This document shows, piece after piece, positions 16,426-25,749 of a stretch of DNA of 64,000 bases. A program made the position numbers and the translations under genes. The notes beneath the pieces are model-generated. The model did no database searches. It was not told where the DNA came from and saw nothing but the letters and a program-made list of their open reading frames with translations. Each line of letters begins with the position of its first letter. Position 1 is the first letter of the stretch. The DNA is taken from NCBI RefSeq assembly GCF_001045445.1, contig NZ_LFNF01000002.1, forward strand, positions 806,001 to 870,000, given 5' to 3'. The stretch is from Chryseobacterium sp. BLS98 (lineage in GTDB: Bacteria > Bacteroidota > Bacteroidia > Flavobacteriales > Weeksellaceae).

Positions 16426-16917
16426 ATGACTTCCAGAGAAAAAGAATTTGCGCAGCTTATTAAGGATAATCAGGGCCTGATTATTAAAGTTTCCCGCTTG
16501 TACACCAATTCTCTTGAAGATGAAGAAGACCTGTTTCAGGAGATCGTACTCCAGCTTTGGAGAAGCTACGACTCTTTTAAAGGTAATTCTAAAATTTCTA
16601 CGTGGATGTACCGCGTAGCCCTTAATACAGCCATTACTCTTTTCAGAAAAAAAAGCAAAAGCCTTCCTACAAACGAACTGGACATCAACCATAAAGATTT
16701 TGTAGAGGATGATGACGAAAAACAACAGCAGATCTCTCTTCTGTATACCGTGATCAAAACCCTTCCCAACATAGAAAGAGCAATTGTAATGATGTATCTT
16801 GATGACCTGCCCTATAAGGATATTGCTGAAAACCTCGGGATTACCGAAGTTAATGCACGTGTGAAAATGAACAGATTAAAGAAAACCCTTAAAGAACAGA
16901 TGCAAAAATATGCCTGA
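16426..16917 (+). CDS. RNA polymerase sigma factor, ECF type
   Basis: 163 residues with sigma-70 regions 2 and 4 only. Region 2 is seen as DLFQEIVLQLWRSYDSFKG (about 36-54) and STWMYRVALNTAI. Region 4 is the HTH near IERAIVMMYLDDLPYKDIAENLGITEVNARVKMNR. It overlaps the downstream membrane-protein gene by eight bases. That arrangement is usual for an ECF sigma factor and its membrane-bound partner or anti-sigma. A -7-like TATCTTCG lies at 16403-16410. Confidence 0.92.
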   Translation: MTSREKEFAQLIKDNQGLIIKVSRLYTNSLEDEEDLFQEIVLQLWRSYDSFKGNSKISTWMYRVALNTAITLFRKKSKSLPTNELDINHKDFVEDDDEKQQQISLLYTVIKTLPNIERAIVMMYLDDLPYKDIAENLGITEVNARVKMNRLKKTLKEQMQKYA

Positions 16918-17584
16918 TTTTGATTTAGACAGCTTTAAGAAAACATGGCAGGAACAGCCTGTTCAACCAAAATATGACAGCAATGAAATCCTTCAGATGC
17001 TGAACAGAAAATCGCGCAATTATGTGAAGTATATTTTCTGGATCAGCGTGGTGGAATTTTTATTTTTTTCTGTTTTGGGACTATTCTATTTCTTTCAGGA
17101 TGAGGAATCGGATAGTTTCCGTAAAATACTGGAAAAGCTGGGAGCACAGAAAGCTCCTGAAATAGAAACTAATTTTGATCATGCTTATTTAGCTATAAAA
17201 ATCTTAAGCCTGATGATTACCGCTTATTTTGTCTTAAAATTCTACCAAAATTACCGCAAAATAAAAATCGAAGAAAATCTCAAAGGGCTCATTATACGAA
17301 TCATTAAATTCAAGAAAACAGTCAACGCTTTTATCCTGATCAGCATCGCTCTTCTGGTTGCCTTTACCTTTGTGTTTACAGCCTTTATTTTCTATGCATT
17401 GAATTCCCAGAATGTACGGCCGGACAATTCCAACCTGATTATTGTTATCATCGGTATCATTGTAAGTACCGTACTGTGTGTACTTTTGATCTGGTTGTAC
17501 TACAGGCTTGTGTACGGAATTATCATCAGAAAACTGGATAGAAACTTAAAACAGCTCAGAGAGATAGATTCTCAGGAAAATTAG
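16910..17584 (+). CDS. Membrane protein co-encoded with the ECF sigma factor
   Basis: 224 residues. A cytoplasmic N-terminal stretch of about 38 residues (DLDSFKKTWQEQPVQP) is followed by hydrophobic segments at about 40-62, 95-117, 139-161 and 178-205 and a basic C terminus. The N-terminal motif and the eight-base overlap with the sigma gene suggest an anti-sigma-like role. It has no zinc-binding anti-sigma (HxxxCxxC) motif, so the role is inferred from context. Confidence 0.75.
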   Translation: MPDFDLDSFKKTWQEQPVQPKYDSNEILQMLNRKSRNYVKYIFWISVVEFLFFSVLGLFYFFQDEESDSFRKILEKLGAQKAPEIETNFDHAYLAIKILSLMITAYFVLKFYQNYRKIKIEENLKGLIIRIIKFKKTVNAFILISIALLVAFTFVFTAFIFYALNSQNVRPDNSNLIIVIIGIIVSTVLCVLLIWLYYRLVYGIIIRKLDRNLKQLREIDSQEN

Positions 17585-17642
17585 GACAAACAGGCATCAG
17601 TTCAAGATTTTTCATTAATTTTATTCCACCAAATCTTAAACT

Positions 17643-19271
17643 ATGCCATTATCTTACGTCTATGGAGCTTCCACCATTCCATTACTGGGACAAACCATTG
17701 GGGGAAATCTTAAAAAGACCGTTGAAAAATATCCAAACCAAGAAGCTTTAGTCTGTATTCATCAGGATTACAGAGCTACCTATCAGGAATTTTATAACCA
17801 GACAACAGCTGTTGCAAAGGCTTTAATCTTCTCAGGAGCCAAAGCAGGAGACAGGATCGGAATCTGGTCTTCAAACCGTTATGAATGGGTGTTACTTCAA
17901 TATGCCACGGCCCGTATAGGTACGATATTAGTCAATATCAATCCTGCATACAGAACACACGAACTTACCTATGTGATTAATCAATCGGGCATCCGGATGA
18001 TGTTTTCTTCTCTCAGTTTTAAAACAAGCAATTACAGGGAGATGGTAGAATACGCAAAAGAAGTCTGCCCCAGCCTGGAACACGAAATCTTCTTTGACGA
18101 CAATTGGGAGGATTTTTTAAACAACGGTCAGGATATTTCTGATGATACGCTTCACAGCTTTGAAGAGCATGTCCAGTTTGATGATCCTGTCAATATCCAA
18201 TATACTTCCGGGACGACAGGCTTCCCGAAAGGCGTTACCCTTTCCCATCATAACATTTTAAACAACGGGTATTTCATTGGTATACGCTTAAAATATTCAG
18301 AGAAAGACCGCGTCTGCATTCCTGTTCCTTTTTATCACTGTTTCGGAATGGTAATCGGAAACATATGCTGTACCACTCACGGCGCATGTATGGTGATCCC
18401 TAACGACAGCTTTGATCCGGATATTACTTTAAAAACAGTTTCCGAAGAAAAATGTACGTCTTTATACGGGGTTCCAACGATGTTTATCGCTGAACTGGCA
18501 GTTAAGGATTTTGATACCTACGATTTTTCAAACTTAAGAACGGGGGTGATGGCCGGATCCGTCTGCCCTCCGGAAATCATGAAAAAGGTAGAAAGCCTGA
18601 TGAATATCAAAGAAATGAGTATCTGCTACGGAATGACAGAAACTTCACCTGTATCCACCCAAACCCTGATAGGAACAACATTGGAAAAACAGGTCAGTAC
18701 CGTAGGAACTGTACAGGACCATCTTGAGATCAAAATTATAGATGAAAATGGAAAGATTCTGGAACGGGGTGAACATGGCGAACTCTGCACCAGAGGCTAT
18801 TCCGTCATGCTAAAATACTGGAATGATCCTGAAAACACTAAAAAAGTACTGGACGATGCCCGTTGGATGCATACCGGAGACATGGCCGTAATGGATAATG
18901 GTGGCTATATTACAATTTCCGGCAGAATCAAAGACCTTATCATCCGCGGTGGAGAAAATATTTCACCTAAAGAAATTGAAGATTTCCTGTATACCTATCC
19001 TAATATCCTGGATGTTCAGATCATCGGGGTTCCGAGTGAAAAATTCGGGGAAGAAGTAATGGCCTGGGTAAAAGTCCGGAAGGGATTTGATGTAACGGAA
19101 ACTGAGCTTTTAGAATACTGCAAGGGACGAATTGCTCATTATAAAGTTCCTAAATACTGGAAATTTGTAGATGAATTTCCTATGACCATTTCGGGGAAAA
19201 TCAGAAAAGTGGAAATGCGGGAGATTTCTATTAAAGAATTACAATTGGATGCTTTGAAGCAACGTTCCTAA
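17643..19271 (+). CDS. AMP-binding fatty acyl-CoA synthetase family protein
   Basis: Adenylate-forming enzyme, 542 residues, which activates a carboxylic acid to its CoA thioester through an acyl-AMP. Motifs in order: P-loop YTSGTTGFPKGVTLSH (from about residue 186), GMTETSP (about 336), HTGDMAVMDNGGYITISGR (about 417) and the catalytic lysine region ISGKIRKVEMRE near the C terminus. Length and motifs fit medium/long-chain acyl-CoA synthetases of the FadD/YngI group. The exact acid is unknown. It stands alone, ending at a bidirectional terminator shared with rpoN. Confidence 0.88.
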   Translation: MPLSYVYGASTIPLLGQTIGGNLKKTVEKYPNQEALVCIHQDYRATYQEFYNQTTAVAKALIFSGAKAGDRIGIWSSNRYEWVLLQYATARIGTILVNINPAYRTHELTYVINQSGIRMMFSSLSFKTSNYREMVEYAKEVCPSLEHEIFFDDNWEDFLNNGQDISDDTLHSFEEHVQFDDPVNIQYTSGTTGFPKGVTLSHHNILNNGYFIGIRLKYSEKDRVCIPVPFYHCFGMVIGNICCTTHGACMVIPNDSFDPDITLKTVSEEKCTSLYGVPTMFIAELAVKDFDTYDFSNLRTGVMAGSVCPPEIMKKVESLMNIKEMSICYGMTETSPVSTQTLIGTTLEKQVSTVGTVQDHLEIKIIDENGKILERGEHGELCTRGYSVMLKYWNDPENTKKVLDDARWMHTGDMAVMDNGGYITISGRIKDLIIRGGENISPKEIEDFLYTYPNILDVQIIGVPSEKFGEEVMAWVKVRKGFDVTETELLEYCKGRIAHYKVPKYWKFVDEFPMTISGKIRKVEMREISIKELQLDALKQRS

Positions 19272-19352
19272 TTATATACTTTATTTTTAACAGATTAAGC
19301 ATACTTTATTCCATCATTAATTAAACTGACTTATTTTACTTTCAAAAAATAC

Positions 19353-19377
19353 AAAAGCCCAGAAATACTGGGCTTTT
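19353..19377. terminator. Bidirectional terminator between the acyl-CoA synthetase gene and rpoN
   Basis: AAAAGCCCAG (19353-19362) pairs with CTGGGCTTTT (19368-19377) around a 5-base loop, with A and T runs at both sides. It lies between convergent genes. Confidence 0.85.
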
Positions 19378-19399
19378 ATCTATTGTATGTTGTATAACT

Positions 19400-20863
19400 T
19401 TAAAGTTCTTTTCTTAATCTTGCTACCGGGATATTAAGCTGTTCACGGTATTTGGCGATTGTTCTTCTGGCGATATTATAACCCTGTTCTTTCAGCATCA
19501 CCACCAGCGCATCATCGGTAAGAGGTTTTCTTTTGTTTTCTTTGCCGATTACTTCCTGAAGATGGGTTTTAATTTCTTTGGTAGAAACTTCTTCACCGTC
19601 GTCATTCGTTAAACTGTCTGAGAAAAGGTCTTTCAGATAAACAATTCCGTTTGGAGTATCGGCATATTTACTTTTTACTACCCTTGAAATGGTAGAAATA
19701 TCGAATCCGGTAATATCCGCAATATCTTTCAGGATCATTGGCTTCAACGATTTCTCATCTCCGGTGATAAAATAATCCTTCTGAAATTTCACAATGGCTG
19801 TAATAGTCTGCAGTAATGTATTCTGACGTTGGTTAATAGCATCAATATACCATTTTGCAGCATCCAGCTTCTGTTTGATGAATAAAGCTGCCTGCTTATG
19901 CTCAGAAGAGTTTTTATCATGAGAATAGGTAGTTAAAATATCCTTATATTCTTCGGAAACTCTTAGAGTCGGTGCATTTTTACTATTAAGCATCGGGATC
20001 ACTAAACCGTCTTTCACCTGGATCACAAAATCCGGGATAATTTCCTGGTTGATCGTGATCGTCTGCGTATCAAAGTTGCCTCCTACTTTTGGCGAAAGTT
20101 TTGAAATTTCATCCAAGGCGTCTTTAAGATCATCTTCCTCTATATCATATTTCTGAATAATCTTATTGTAATGCTTATTGGTAAGGGCATCGAACTGATG
20201 TCTTAAAATATTGGCAGCGAGAGAAACCGCTTTATCAGAGCTTACTTTCTTTTCGATCTGAAGCAGCAAGCATTCCTGAAGGCCTCTTGCCCCAACACCT
20301 GGCGGATCCAGTTTCTGGATGTAATTTTCAAGGATATCCTCCACTTTTTCTTTGGTGGTATAAATTCCCTGCGAGAAGGCAAGATCATCAACAATAGCCT
20401 TGATCTCTCTTCTTAAGTATCCGTCCGTATCTAAATTCCCTATAATATATTCAGCAATTTTTACATCTTCTTCGTTGATGTTTACCAGGTGGATCTGTTC
20501 CAGCAGGTAATCATATAATGACTGGCCTTCGGTAAGAAGACTTTCATTATCAAATTCTTCATCGTCCGGAGAGTAGTTGCTGGATGCTGTTTTATAGTTC
20601 GGTTCGTCATCGTATATGTACTCGTTGACATCAAAATCTGTCTCAATACTATCGGTTCCTTCGTCCTGATAAGCATCTTCAATAGAAGAGTAATCATCTT
20701 CTTTGGGATCCTCCTTTACAATTTCCAAAGCAGGATTTTCCTCTAACTCCCTTTCCAGCTCCTCTTCGAATTCCAATGTATGAAGCTGGATGAGCTTCAT
20801 CAACTGGATCTGCTGAGGGGCCAGCTTCTGTCCTAATTTGAGTTGTAAGTGTTGTTTAAGCAT
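19400..20863 (-). CDS. rpoN: RNA polymerase sigma-54 factor
   Basis: 487 residues with all sigma-54 regions. The N-terminal Gln/Leu-rich activator region (QIQLMKLIQLHTLEFEEELE, residues 18-37) is followed by an acidic linker (about 50-115), the core-binding domain and the C-terminal HTH (STISRVVKSKYADTPNG). The RpoN box is ARRTIAKYREQLNIP, starting at residue 465. Sigma-54 recognises GG/GC (-24/-12) promoters and needs AAA+ activators; none is encoded in this window. Confidence 0.97.
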   Translation of the reverse strand: MLKQHLQLKLGQKLAPQQIQLMKLIQLHTLEFEEELERELEENPALEIVKEDPKEDDYSSIEDAYQDEGTDSIETDFDVNEYIYDDEPNYKTASSNYSPDDEEFDNESLLTEGQSLYDYLLEQIHLVNINEEDVKIAEYIIGNLDTDGYLRREIKAIVDDLAFSQGIYTTKEKVEDILENYIQKLDPPGVGARGLQECLLLQIEKKVSSDKAVSLAANILRHQFDALTNKHYNKIIQKYDIEEDDLKDALDEISKLSPKVGGNFDTQTITINQEIIPDFVIQVKDGLVIPMLNSKNAPTLRVSEEYKDILTTYSHDKNSSEHKQAALFIKQKLDAAKWYIDAINQRQNTLLQTITAIVKFQKDYFITGDEKSLKPMILKDIADITGFDISTISRVVKSKYADTPNGIVYLKDLFSDSLTNDDGEEVSTKEIKTHLQEVIGKENKRKPLTDDALVVMLKEQGYNIARRTIAKYREQLNIPVARLRKEL

Positions 20864-20982
20864 ATTAGTCTTTGTGTTTTAACATAACATATTCTACGAA
20901 TTTAATGAATTAATTTGAAAAAAAACACATTTAGCATGATTTTTGCATTATAGTTTCAAGATAATAAACTATTGGAAAATAA

Positions 20983-21014
20983 AAAAAGCCTTAATTTTTA
21001 CATTAAGGCTTTTT
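20983..21014 (-). terminator. Intrinsic terminator of asnS
   Basis: AAAAAGCCTTAAT (20983-20995) pairs with ATTAAGGCTTTTT (21002-21014), directly after the asnS stop codon. Confidence 0.85.
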
Positions 21015-21021
21015 TATTGTT

Positions 21022-22470
21022 CTAGAATTCAGCACTTTTCGGCGTTCTAGGGAAAGGAATCACATCTCTGATGTTGGTCATTCCTGTTACAAAAAGAACC
21101 AGTCTTTCCAATCCTAAACCAAAGCCTGCGTGTGGTACAGAACCGAATTTTCGGGTATCAAGGTACCACCAAAGTTCATGTTCATCCACATGCATATCTG
21201 CCATTTTCTGTTTTAATACGTCTAATCTCGCTTCTCTTTCCGATCCTCCGATGATCTCACCGATTCCAGGGAAAAGAACGTCCATTGCTGCAACGGTCTT
21301 ATTATCATCGTTCAGCTTCATATAGAAAGCTTTGATCTCTTTTGGATAATCGAACAATACTACCGGGCTTTCAAAATGCTTTTCAACCAGGAATCTTTCA
21401 TGTTCGGACTGAAGATCCGTTCCCCAGTTTTCAACCGGATACTGGAATTTTCCTTTTTTATTTTCTTTTGAGTTCATTAAGATCTCAATAGCTTCCGTAT
21501 AGCTTACACGCTTGAAACGCTTGGCAATAACATTCTGAAGTTTCTCGATCAGGCCTTCTTTTGCTCTGTCTTTTTCCGGCTTTGATTTCTGTTCTTCTTC
21601 AAAACGTTTGTCCAGGAATTCAAGATCGTCTTTACAGTGATCAAGAACGTACTGGATTACATATTTTAAGAAATCTTCCGCAAGGTCGATGTTATCTTCA
21701 AGGTTGTTGAATGCCACTTCCGGCTCTATCATCCAGAATTCCGCAAGGTGTCTTGTCGTGTTCGAATTTTCAGCACGGAAAGTGGGTCCGAATGTATAAA
21801 TTCTACCCAATCCCATTGCAGCAGTCTCTCCTTCAAGCTGTCCGGAAACGGTCAGGTTGGTTTTCTTTCCGAAGAAATCCTGTGCGAAATCAATTTCACC
21901 ATCCTCCGTTCTTGGGATGTTGTTCAGATCAAAGTTTGTTACTCCGAACATTTCTCCTGCTCCTTCAGCGTCGGCTCCGGTAATTACAGGGGTATTGATG
22001 TAGAAGAACTGGTTTTTGTTAAAGAATGAATGTACGGCAAAACTTACTGCGTGACGCACTCTGAAAACCGCCCCGAATAAGTTCGTTCTGAATCTTAAAT
22101 GGGCCTGATCTCTTAAAACTTCCAGCGAGTGTTTTTTAGGCTGAAGAATCGTTTTGTCCCTGTCTTCTGTAAAGTTATCTCCTAAAATAACAATCTTTTT
22201 CGCTACAATTTCTACATTCTGCCCGGCTCCCTGGCTTTCCACCACTTCACCCACTACCTTTAAAGAGGCAGCTGTACTGATCTTACTGATAATTGATTCA
22301 TCGAAATTCTCAAAATCAACAACAATCTGCAAATTATTAATCGTAGAACCATCATTTAGCGCTATAAAGCGATTTGCACGGAATGTTCTTACCCAACCGT
22401 AAACCGTAATGTCATGATGTAATACTTTCTTGTAATCCTGTAGGATTTCTTTAATCGTTTGCTTTTTCAT
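21022..22470 (-). CDS. asnS: Asparagine--tRNA ligase
   Basis: Class II synthetase charging tRNA-Asn, 482 residues. The N-terminal OB-fold anticodon-binding domain carries [19 protein letters not shown] (about 19-37). Motif 2 is [21 protein letters not shown] (about 231-251) and motif 3 is [12 protein letters not shown] (about 455-466). These features, and the length, separate it from AspRS. The start at 22470 lies about 33 bases below a predicted transcription start. It is followed by its own terminator. Confidence 0.96.
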   Translation of the reverse strand: MKKQTIKEILQDYKKVLHHDITVYGWVRTFRANRFIALNDGSTINNLQIVVDFENFDESIISKISTAASLKVVGEVVESQGAGQNVEIVAKKIVILGDNFTEDRDKTILQPKKHSLEVLRDQAHLRFRTNLFGAVFRVRHAVSFAVHSFFNKNQFFYINTPVITGADAEGAGEMFGVTNFDLNNIPRTEDGEIDFAQDFFGKKTNLTVSGQLEGETAAMGLGRIYTFGPTFRAENSNTTRHLAEFWMIEPEVAFNNLEDNIDLAEDFLKYVIQYVLDHCKDDLEFLDKRFEEEQKSKPEKDRAKEGLIEKLQNVIAKRFKRVSYTEAIEILMNSKENKKGKFQYPVENWGTDLQSEHERFLVEKHFESPVVLFDYPKEIKAFYMKLNDDNKTVAAMDVLFPGIGEIIGGSEREARLDVLKQKMADMHVDEHELWWYLDTRKFGSVPHAGFGLGLERLVLFVTGMTNIRDVIPFPRTPKSAEF

Positions 22471-22508
22471 TTGTTGATTATAAATTTTCGTTTAAAAATT
22501 AACGTTGG

Positions 22509-22516
22509 CAAAGTTA
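22509..22516 (-). promoter_or_regulatory. -7 element of the asnS promoter
   Basis: On the minus strand this is TAACTTTG, a full TAnnTTTG match, about 38 bases upstream of the asnS start. A clear -33 TTG was not found. Confidence 0.5.
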
Positions 22517-22606
22517 CAAAAAAACAGCGTAACCTGATGATTACGCCATCTTTTTAAAAACCATTTATCAAAGGATATTAACCAAAAACTATGTTCTGAA
22601 TATTAT

Positions 22607-23206
22607 TTAATTAAAGAAGGTCGTCTTTTTTCTTTCTTTCCCATTACGGATTTTCCAGGCGTGGTAGGAACTTGGCACGTCATATTGCCACTTCGGAAGC
22701 AGCAAAACGATCAGAATCACATCAATATGAGATACAAACCCTAATCCTACCGCCAGATAAAGTGCCCATCCTGTCTGTTGGAAACCAATTAAACAGGTAA
22801 AAGCAATCAGCAGACTCAAGCCCCACATTTTTGACAAAAAAGCGTGAGTGCAGGTTTCCTTGCCGAATTTTGTGATGCTGACTATGTAGCAGAGCGCTTC
22901 CATAATGAAGATTAAAAGAATTCCCTTCCATTCACTTTTAATTAATTCAGGATCGAGAAGGTAGGAGACCAATCCTAGTGAAAGCCAGAAAACCAAATCG
23001 GTCTGACTGTCTAGTCTCCGTAATTTTTCCGATGAAACCCCGATTTTCCGGGCAATAATTCCATCGAAAATATCCGTCAATAATCCGAAATACATTAATC
23101 CTACAATCAAAAATCGTGATTCTGCCCCCTTATAATAAGCTAATAGCATCATGACAGGAGCAAGGATAAATCTGGCTGCAATCAAAAGATAAGGTACCCT
23201 TTTCAT
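22607..23206 (-). CDS. CDP-alcohol phosphatidyltransferase family protein
   Basis: Membrane enzyme of the CDP-OH-P family, 199 residues with about five to six hydrophobic helices. The signature D45-xx-D48-G-xx-A-R is present in LTDIFDGIIARK, and D66 and D70 in RRLDSQTD. The glycine that normally stands eight residues after the AR is Leu62, so the motif is one residue off consensus. The substrates (glycerol phosphate, inositol or other alcohol) cannot be deduced. It overlaps the stop of the upstream gene at 23203-23206 (ATGA). Confidence 0.8.
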   Translation of the reverse strand: MKRVPYLLIAARFILAPVMMLLAYYKGAESRFLIVGLMYFGLLTDIFDGIIARKIGVSSEKLRRLDSQTDLVFWLSLGLVSYLLDPELIKSEWKGILLIFIMEALCYIVSITKFGKETCTHAFLSKMWGLSLLIAFTCLIGFQQTGWALYLAVGLGFVSHIDVILIVLLLPKWQYDVPSSYHAWKIRNGKERKKTTFFN

Positions 23207-23844
23207 GATTTTTTGGGTTTAAAGTTCCAGTTGATCAATGGAAATTTCCTTTTTTCATTTTCGTTCCAGAAGCCAATCTGGATTCCTCTTGAATCTTTGC
23301 ATACATTAATCAATGAAACCTGAACACCTCTACATTTCTGGCTTACATTGGCAAAAGTTGAAATAGCAGCGCCTCTCGTGGTATGATGAAAATTGTACAA
23401 TGGTGAGAAGGCAATACCATTCGTCACAGAAGGTGCACTTATATTGCTGGATATATTGACTTCCAAACCGTTGGTAACTGTGGGTTCCATATTAATGATG
23501 GATAATTGCATCCCATTAATCTTATTCATTTTCTCAGGTAAAGGCTCAGTCCCAATGTCATTAATAGCCCAGTTGTCAATAGACGGGATGCTTACAAGCA
23601 GCAATGCGGGAAAGAAAATCCCCAGGCCGTTAAGTCCCAATCCAATACCATTAACTTTCTTAGGCTGTATCTCACGATCAATCTCATCATAATACTTAAT
23701 AAGCATCCCATTAACATTTTCCGTTTTTTTGGAAGGTGAAAAACCAATAAGCCTGGGCCGATCCGGTTTAGTATTCAAACTGTCCTGAGCGTTCATGATC
23801 ATTCCTGTAAACAGGCCGATCATCATCAAAAATTTTATTTTCAT
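23203..23844 (-). CDS. Secreted protein with LA_2272-like surface repeats
   Basis: 213 residues with an N-terminal signal peptide (about 1-19, ending MNAQ). The C-terminal half carries degenerate repeats of the type GVQVSLINVCKDSRGIQIG and GMQLSIINMEPTVTNGLEV. These match the GxQxGxxN repeat of the LA_2272 surface family as I remember it. It probably sits in or on the outer membrane as a beta structure. It is translationally coupled to the CDP-alcohol phosphotransferase gene, but no shared function is apparent. Confidence 0.7.
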   Translation of the reverse strand: MKIKFLMMIGLFTGMIMNAQDSLNTKPDRPRLIGFSPSKKTENVNGMLIKYYDEIDREIQPKKVNGIGLGLNGLGIFFPALLLVSIPSIDNWAINDIGTEPLPEKMNKINGMQLSIINMEPTVTNGLEVNISSNISAPSVTNGIAFSPLYNFHHTTRGAAISTFANVSQKCRGVQVSLINVCKDSRGIQIGFWNENEKRKFPLINWNFKPKKS

Positions 23845-23926
23845 AACTTATTGTTTTAAAATTATGAGTCAAAATTATCTGTGAAAAGCACCAATCCGAA
23901 TGCGGAAAAAAATTAAAATAAAGAAG

Positions 23927-23934
23927 TACATTTG
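23927..23934 (+). promoter_or_regulatory. -7 element upstream of the 23951 regulator gene
   Basis: TACATTTG fully matches TAnnTTTG. Initiation near 23940 places the start 11 bases before ATG 23951 and excludes the longer frame opening at 23900. Confidence 0.55.
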
Positions 23935-23950
23935 TGAAAATCACAAAACC

Positions 23951-24883
23951 ATGTATCAGGAACTTTTACTTAAGGAAATCCGCAGGAAAATCGGGAATCA
24001 ATCGTTGAACGATGAAATTGCCAATATCCTCAATATAAGTTATGATGCGGCACACAGAAGAACCTCCCTGAAGGCAAAATTCAGCTTTGAAGAAGCGCTG
24101 GAACTGGCAAAATATTATCAGATTTCCCTTAACCAATTCATCACTTCGGACCGGCAGCTTGTGGTTCAGAAAACCTCTGCAGTAAACAATACGGAAGACC
24201 TGCAGTCTTTCTTCCGGAATAATCTCAGCATTTTCGAAAATCTGCCGCTTTCTGATGAGATGACGATTTATTATTCTGCGAAAGATATTCCTTTTTTCTA
24301 TACCCTTTCAGATACTTTACTTTCCCGTTTTAAAATTTATGTCTGGATGAATCTGCTTAATGCAAAACAGGTATTTATTCCTTTTCTACAGTTTTCGCCA
24401 CCTTATTTTGAATCCAATACTCAGGAGCTCAAGAAAAAATATGAGGAACAAAATGTGGTAGAGCTGTGGAATGACAGGACCATTTCCAGTATTTTACAGC
24501 AGATCCTATTTTACTTTGAAACCGGACTTTTACAAAAGAATGAGGCTCATATTATTCTGAAAGAGCTGGAAGAACTTATCAAATACATTGAACACAAAAC
24601 GGAAAGCAATCCCAAATTCCACCTGTATGAAAATGAGCTGATGCATCTTTCCAATGACATTTTTTTTCACCATCCGCAACAGTCGCTTTTTGCCATACCA
24701 ACCAATATGTTCGGGTATATTCTGGTTAATGATGCGAACACCTGCGGTGAGACTCAGAATTATTTTGAGCACCAGATTAAAAATTCAAAATCTCTGAACA
24801 CTTCGGGAAACCGCGACAGAAAAGTATTTTTCAATAAAATGTATGACCAGATTGACCGTTTAAAACAAAAAATGATCCTATGA
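23951..24883 (+). CDS. Helix-turn-helix transcriptional regulator
   Basis: 310 residues from ATG 23951; a longer frame exists but lies upstream of the predicted promoter. The N-terminal 70 residues form a short HTH (LNDEIANILNISYDAAHRR, about 20-38). They resemble a group of Bacteroidota regulators with a BetR-like HTH and a C-terminal helical sensor. The rest is alpha-helical with many aromatic residues and no recognised ligand site. It overlaps the AraC-type gene by four bases, so two regulators share one transcript. Confidence 0.75.
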   Translation: MYQELLLKEIRRKIGNQSLNDEIANILNISYDAAHRRTSLKAKFSFEEALELAKYYQISLNQFITSDRQLVVQKTSAVNNTEDLQSFFRNNLSIFENLPLSDEMTIYYSAKDIPFFYTLSDTLLSRFKIYVWMNLLNAKQVFIPFLQFSPPYFESNTQELKKKYEEQNVVELWNDRTISSILQQILFYFETGLLQKNEAHIILKELEELIKYIEHKTESNPKFHLYENELMHLSNDIFFHHPQQSLFAIPTNMFGYILVNDANTCGETQNYFEHQIKNSKSLNTSGNRDRKVFFNKMYDQIDRLKQKMIL

Positions 24884-25683
24884 AAACCCTCTACAATGGT
24901 GATTTTTTTGGAAAGACCAATGAAACACTTCGCTTCGACGGATTGACCATTACGGATACGGAATACACGCACCCTTACGTAGACTGGCACTATCATGAAA
25001 ATGCTTATTTCACATTTCTTTTGCAGGGAAATATGACGGAAGGCAATAAAAAAGAAATTTATGACTGCCAGGCCGGAACATTGCTCTATCACCATTGGGA
25101 AGATGCCCATTATAATATTAAGCCTGATATTTTTACAAGAGGGTTTCACCTGGAACTTACTGAAAACTGGTTTGACAATTTTCAGATTTCAAAAGAAGCT
25201 GTTGAAGGAAGCTTTAATTTGAAAGATCCTGCTTTAAAATTATTGATGTACAGGATTTTCAAAGAAGCAAAAATTAATGATCCATCATCTGAACTCTCTG
25301 TTCATGGGCTTATACTCAGCATTTTCAGCCAATTATCAGAGAAAGGCCGGAATTCTAATAAAAAGCCGGAATGGACGCATAAGATTACTGAAATACTTCA
25401 CGAAAATTTTACAGAAAAGCTTAGCCTTACAGAACTTTCAAAGATTCTGGATGTTCATCCGGTTCATTTAAGCAGGGATTTTCATAAACATTTCCAGTGC
25501 ACCTTAGGGGCTTATATAAGAAAACTGAAGATCAATAAATCCTTAACGCTTCTCAACACCGGATTGTCCTTAGCTGAAACAGCCCTTGAATGCGGTTTTA
25601 CAGATCAAAGTCATTTCATCAGGTCTTTTAAAGAAAATACAGGGATTACTCCTTTGCATTACAGAAATCTTCTTAAAAAATAA
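24880..25683 (+). CDS. AraC family transcriptional regulator
   Basis: 267 residues. An N-terminal cupin-like sensor contains DWHYHENAYFTFLLQG (about 32-47). The C-terminal double HTH spans about 170-265, with LSLTELSKILDVHPVHLSRDF and the conserved AxxxGFxDQSHFIRSFKENTGITP signature. Divalent or small-molecule ligands are possible but unknown. It may control the serine hydrolase gene 66 bases downstream. Confidence 0.88.
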   Translation: MKTLYNGDFFGKTNETLRFDGLTITDTEYTHPYVDWHYHENAYFTFLLQGNMTEGNKKEIYDCQAGTLLYHHWEDAHYNIKPDIFTRGFHLELTENWFDNFQISKEAVEGSFNLKDPALKLLMYRIFKEAKINDPSSELSVHGLILSIFSQLSEKGRNSNKKPEWTHKITEILHENFTEKLSLTELSKILDVHPVHLSRDFHKHFQCTLGAYIRKLKINKSLTLLNTGLSLAETALECGFTDQSHFIRSFKENTGITPLHYRNLLKK

Positions 25684-25723
25684 AAATGTTAATTTCATTC
25701 TATTTTTCCTAAGGACCAATTTA

Positions 25724-25731
25724 TATTTTTG
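25724..25731 (+). promoter_or_regulatory. -7 element upstream of the 25750 serine hydrolase gene
   Basis: TATTTTTG matches TAnnTTTG, with the predicted start near 25737, some 13 bases before the ATG. No TTG stands at the expected -33 place, suggesting dependence on an activator such as the adjacent AraC protein. Confidence 0.45.
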
Positions 25732-25749
25732 TCTATATAAAACATTACC

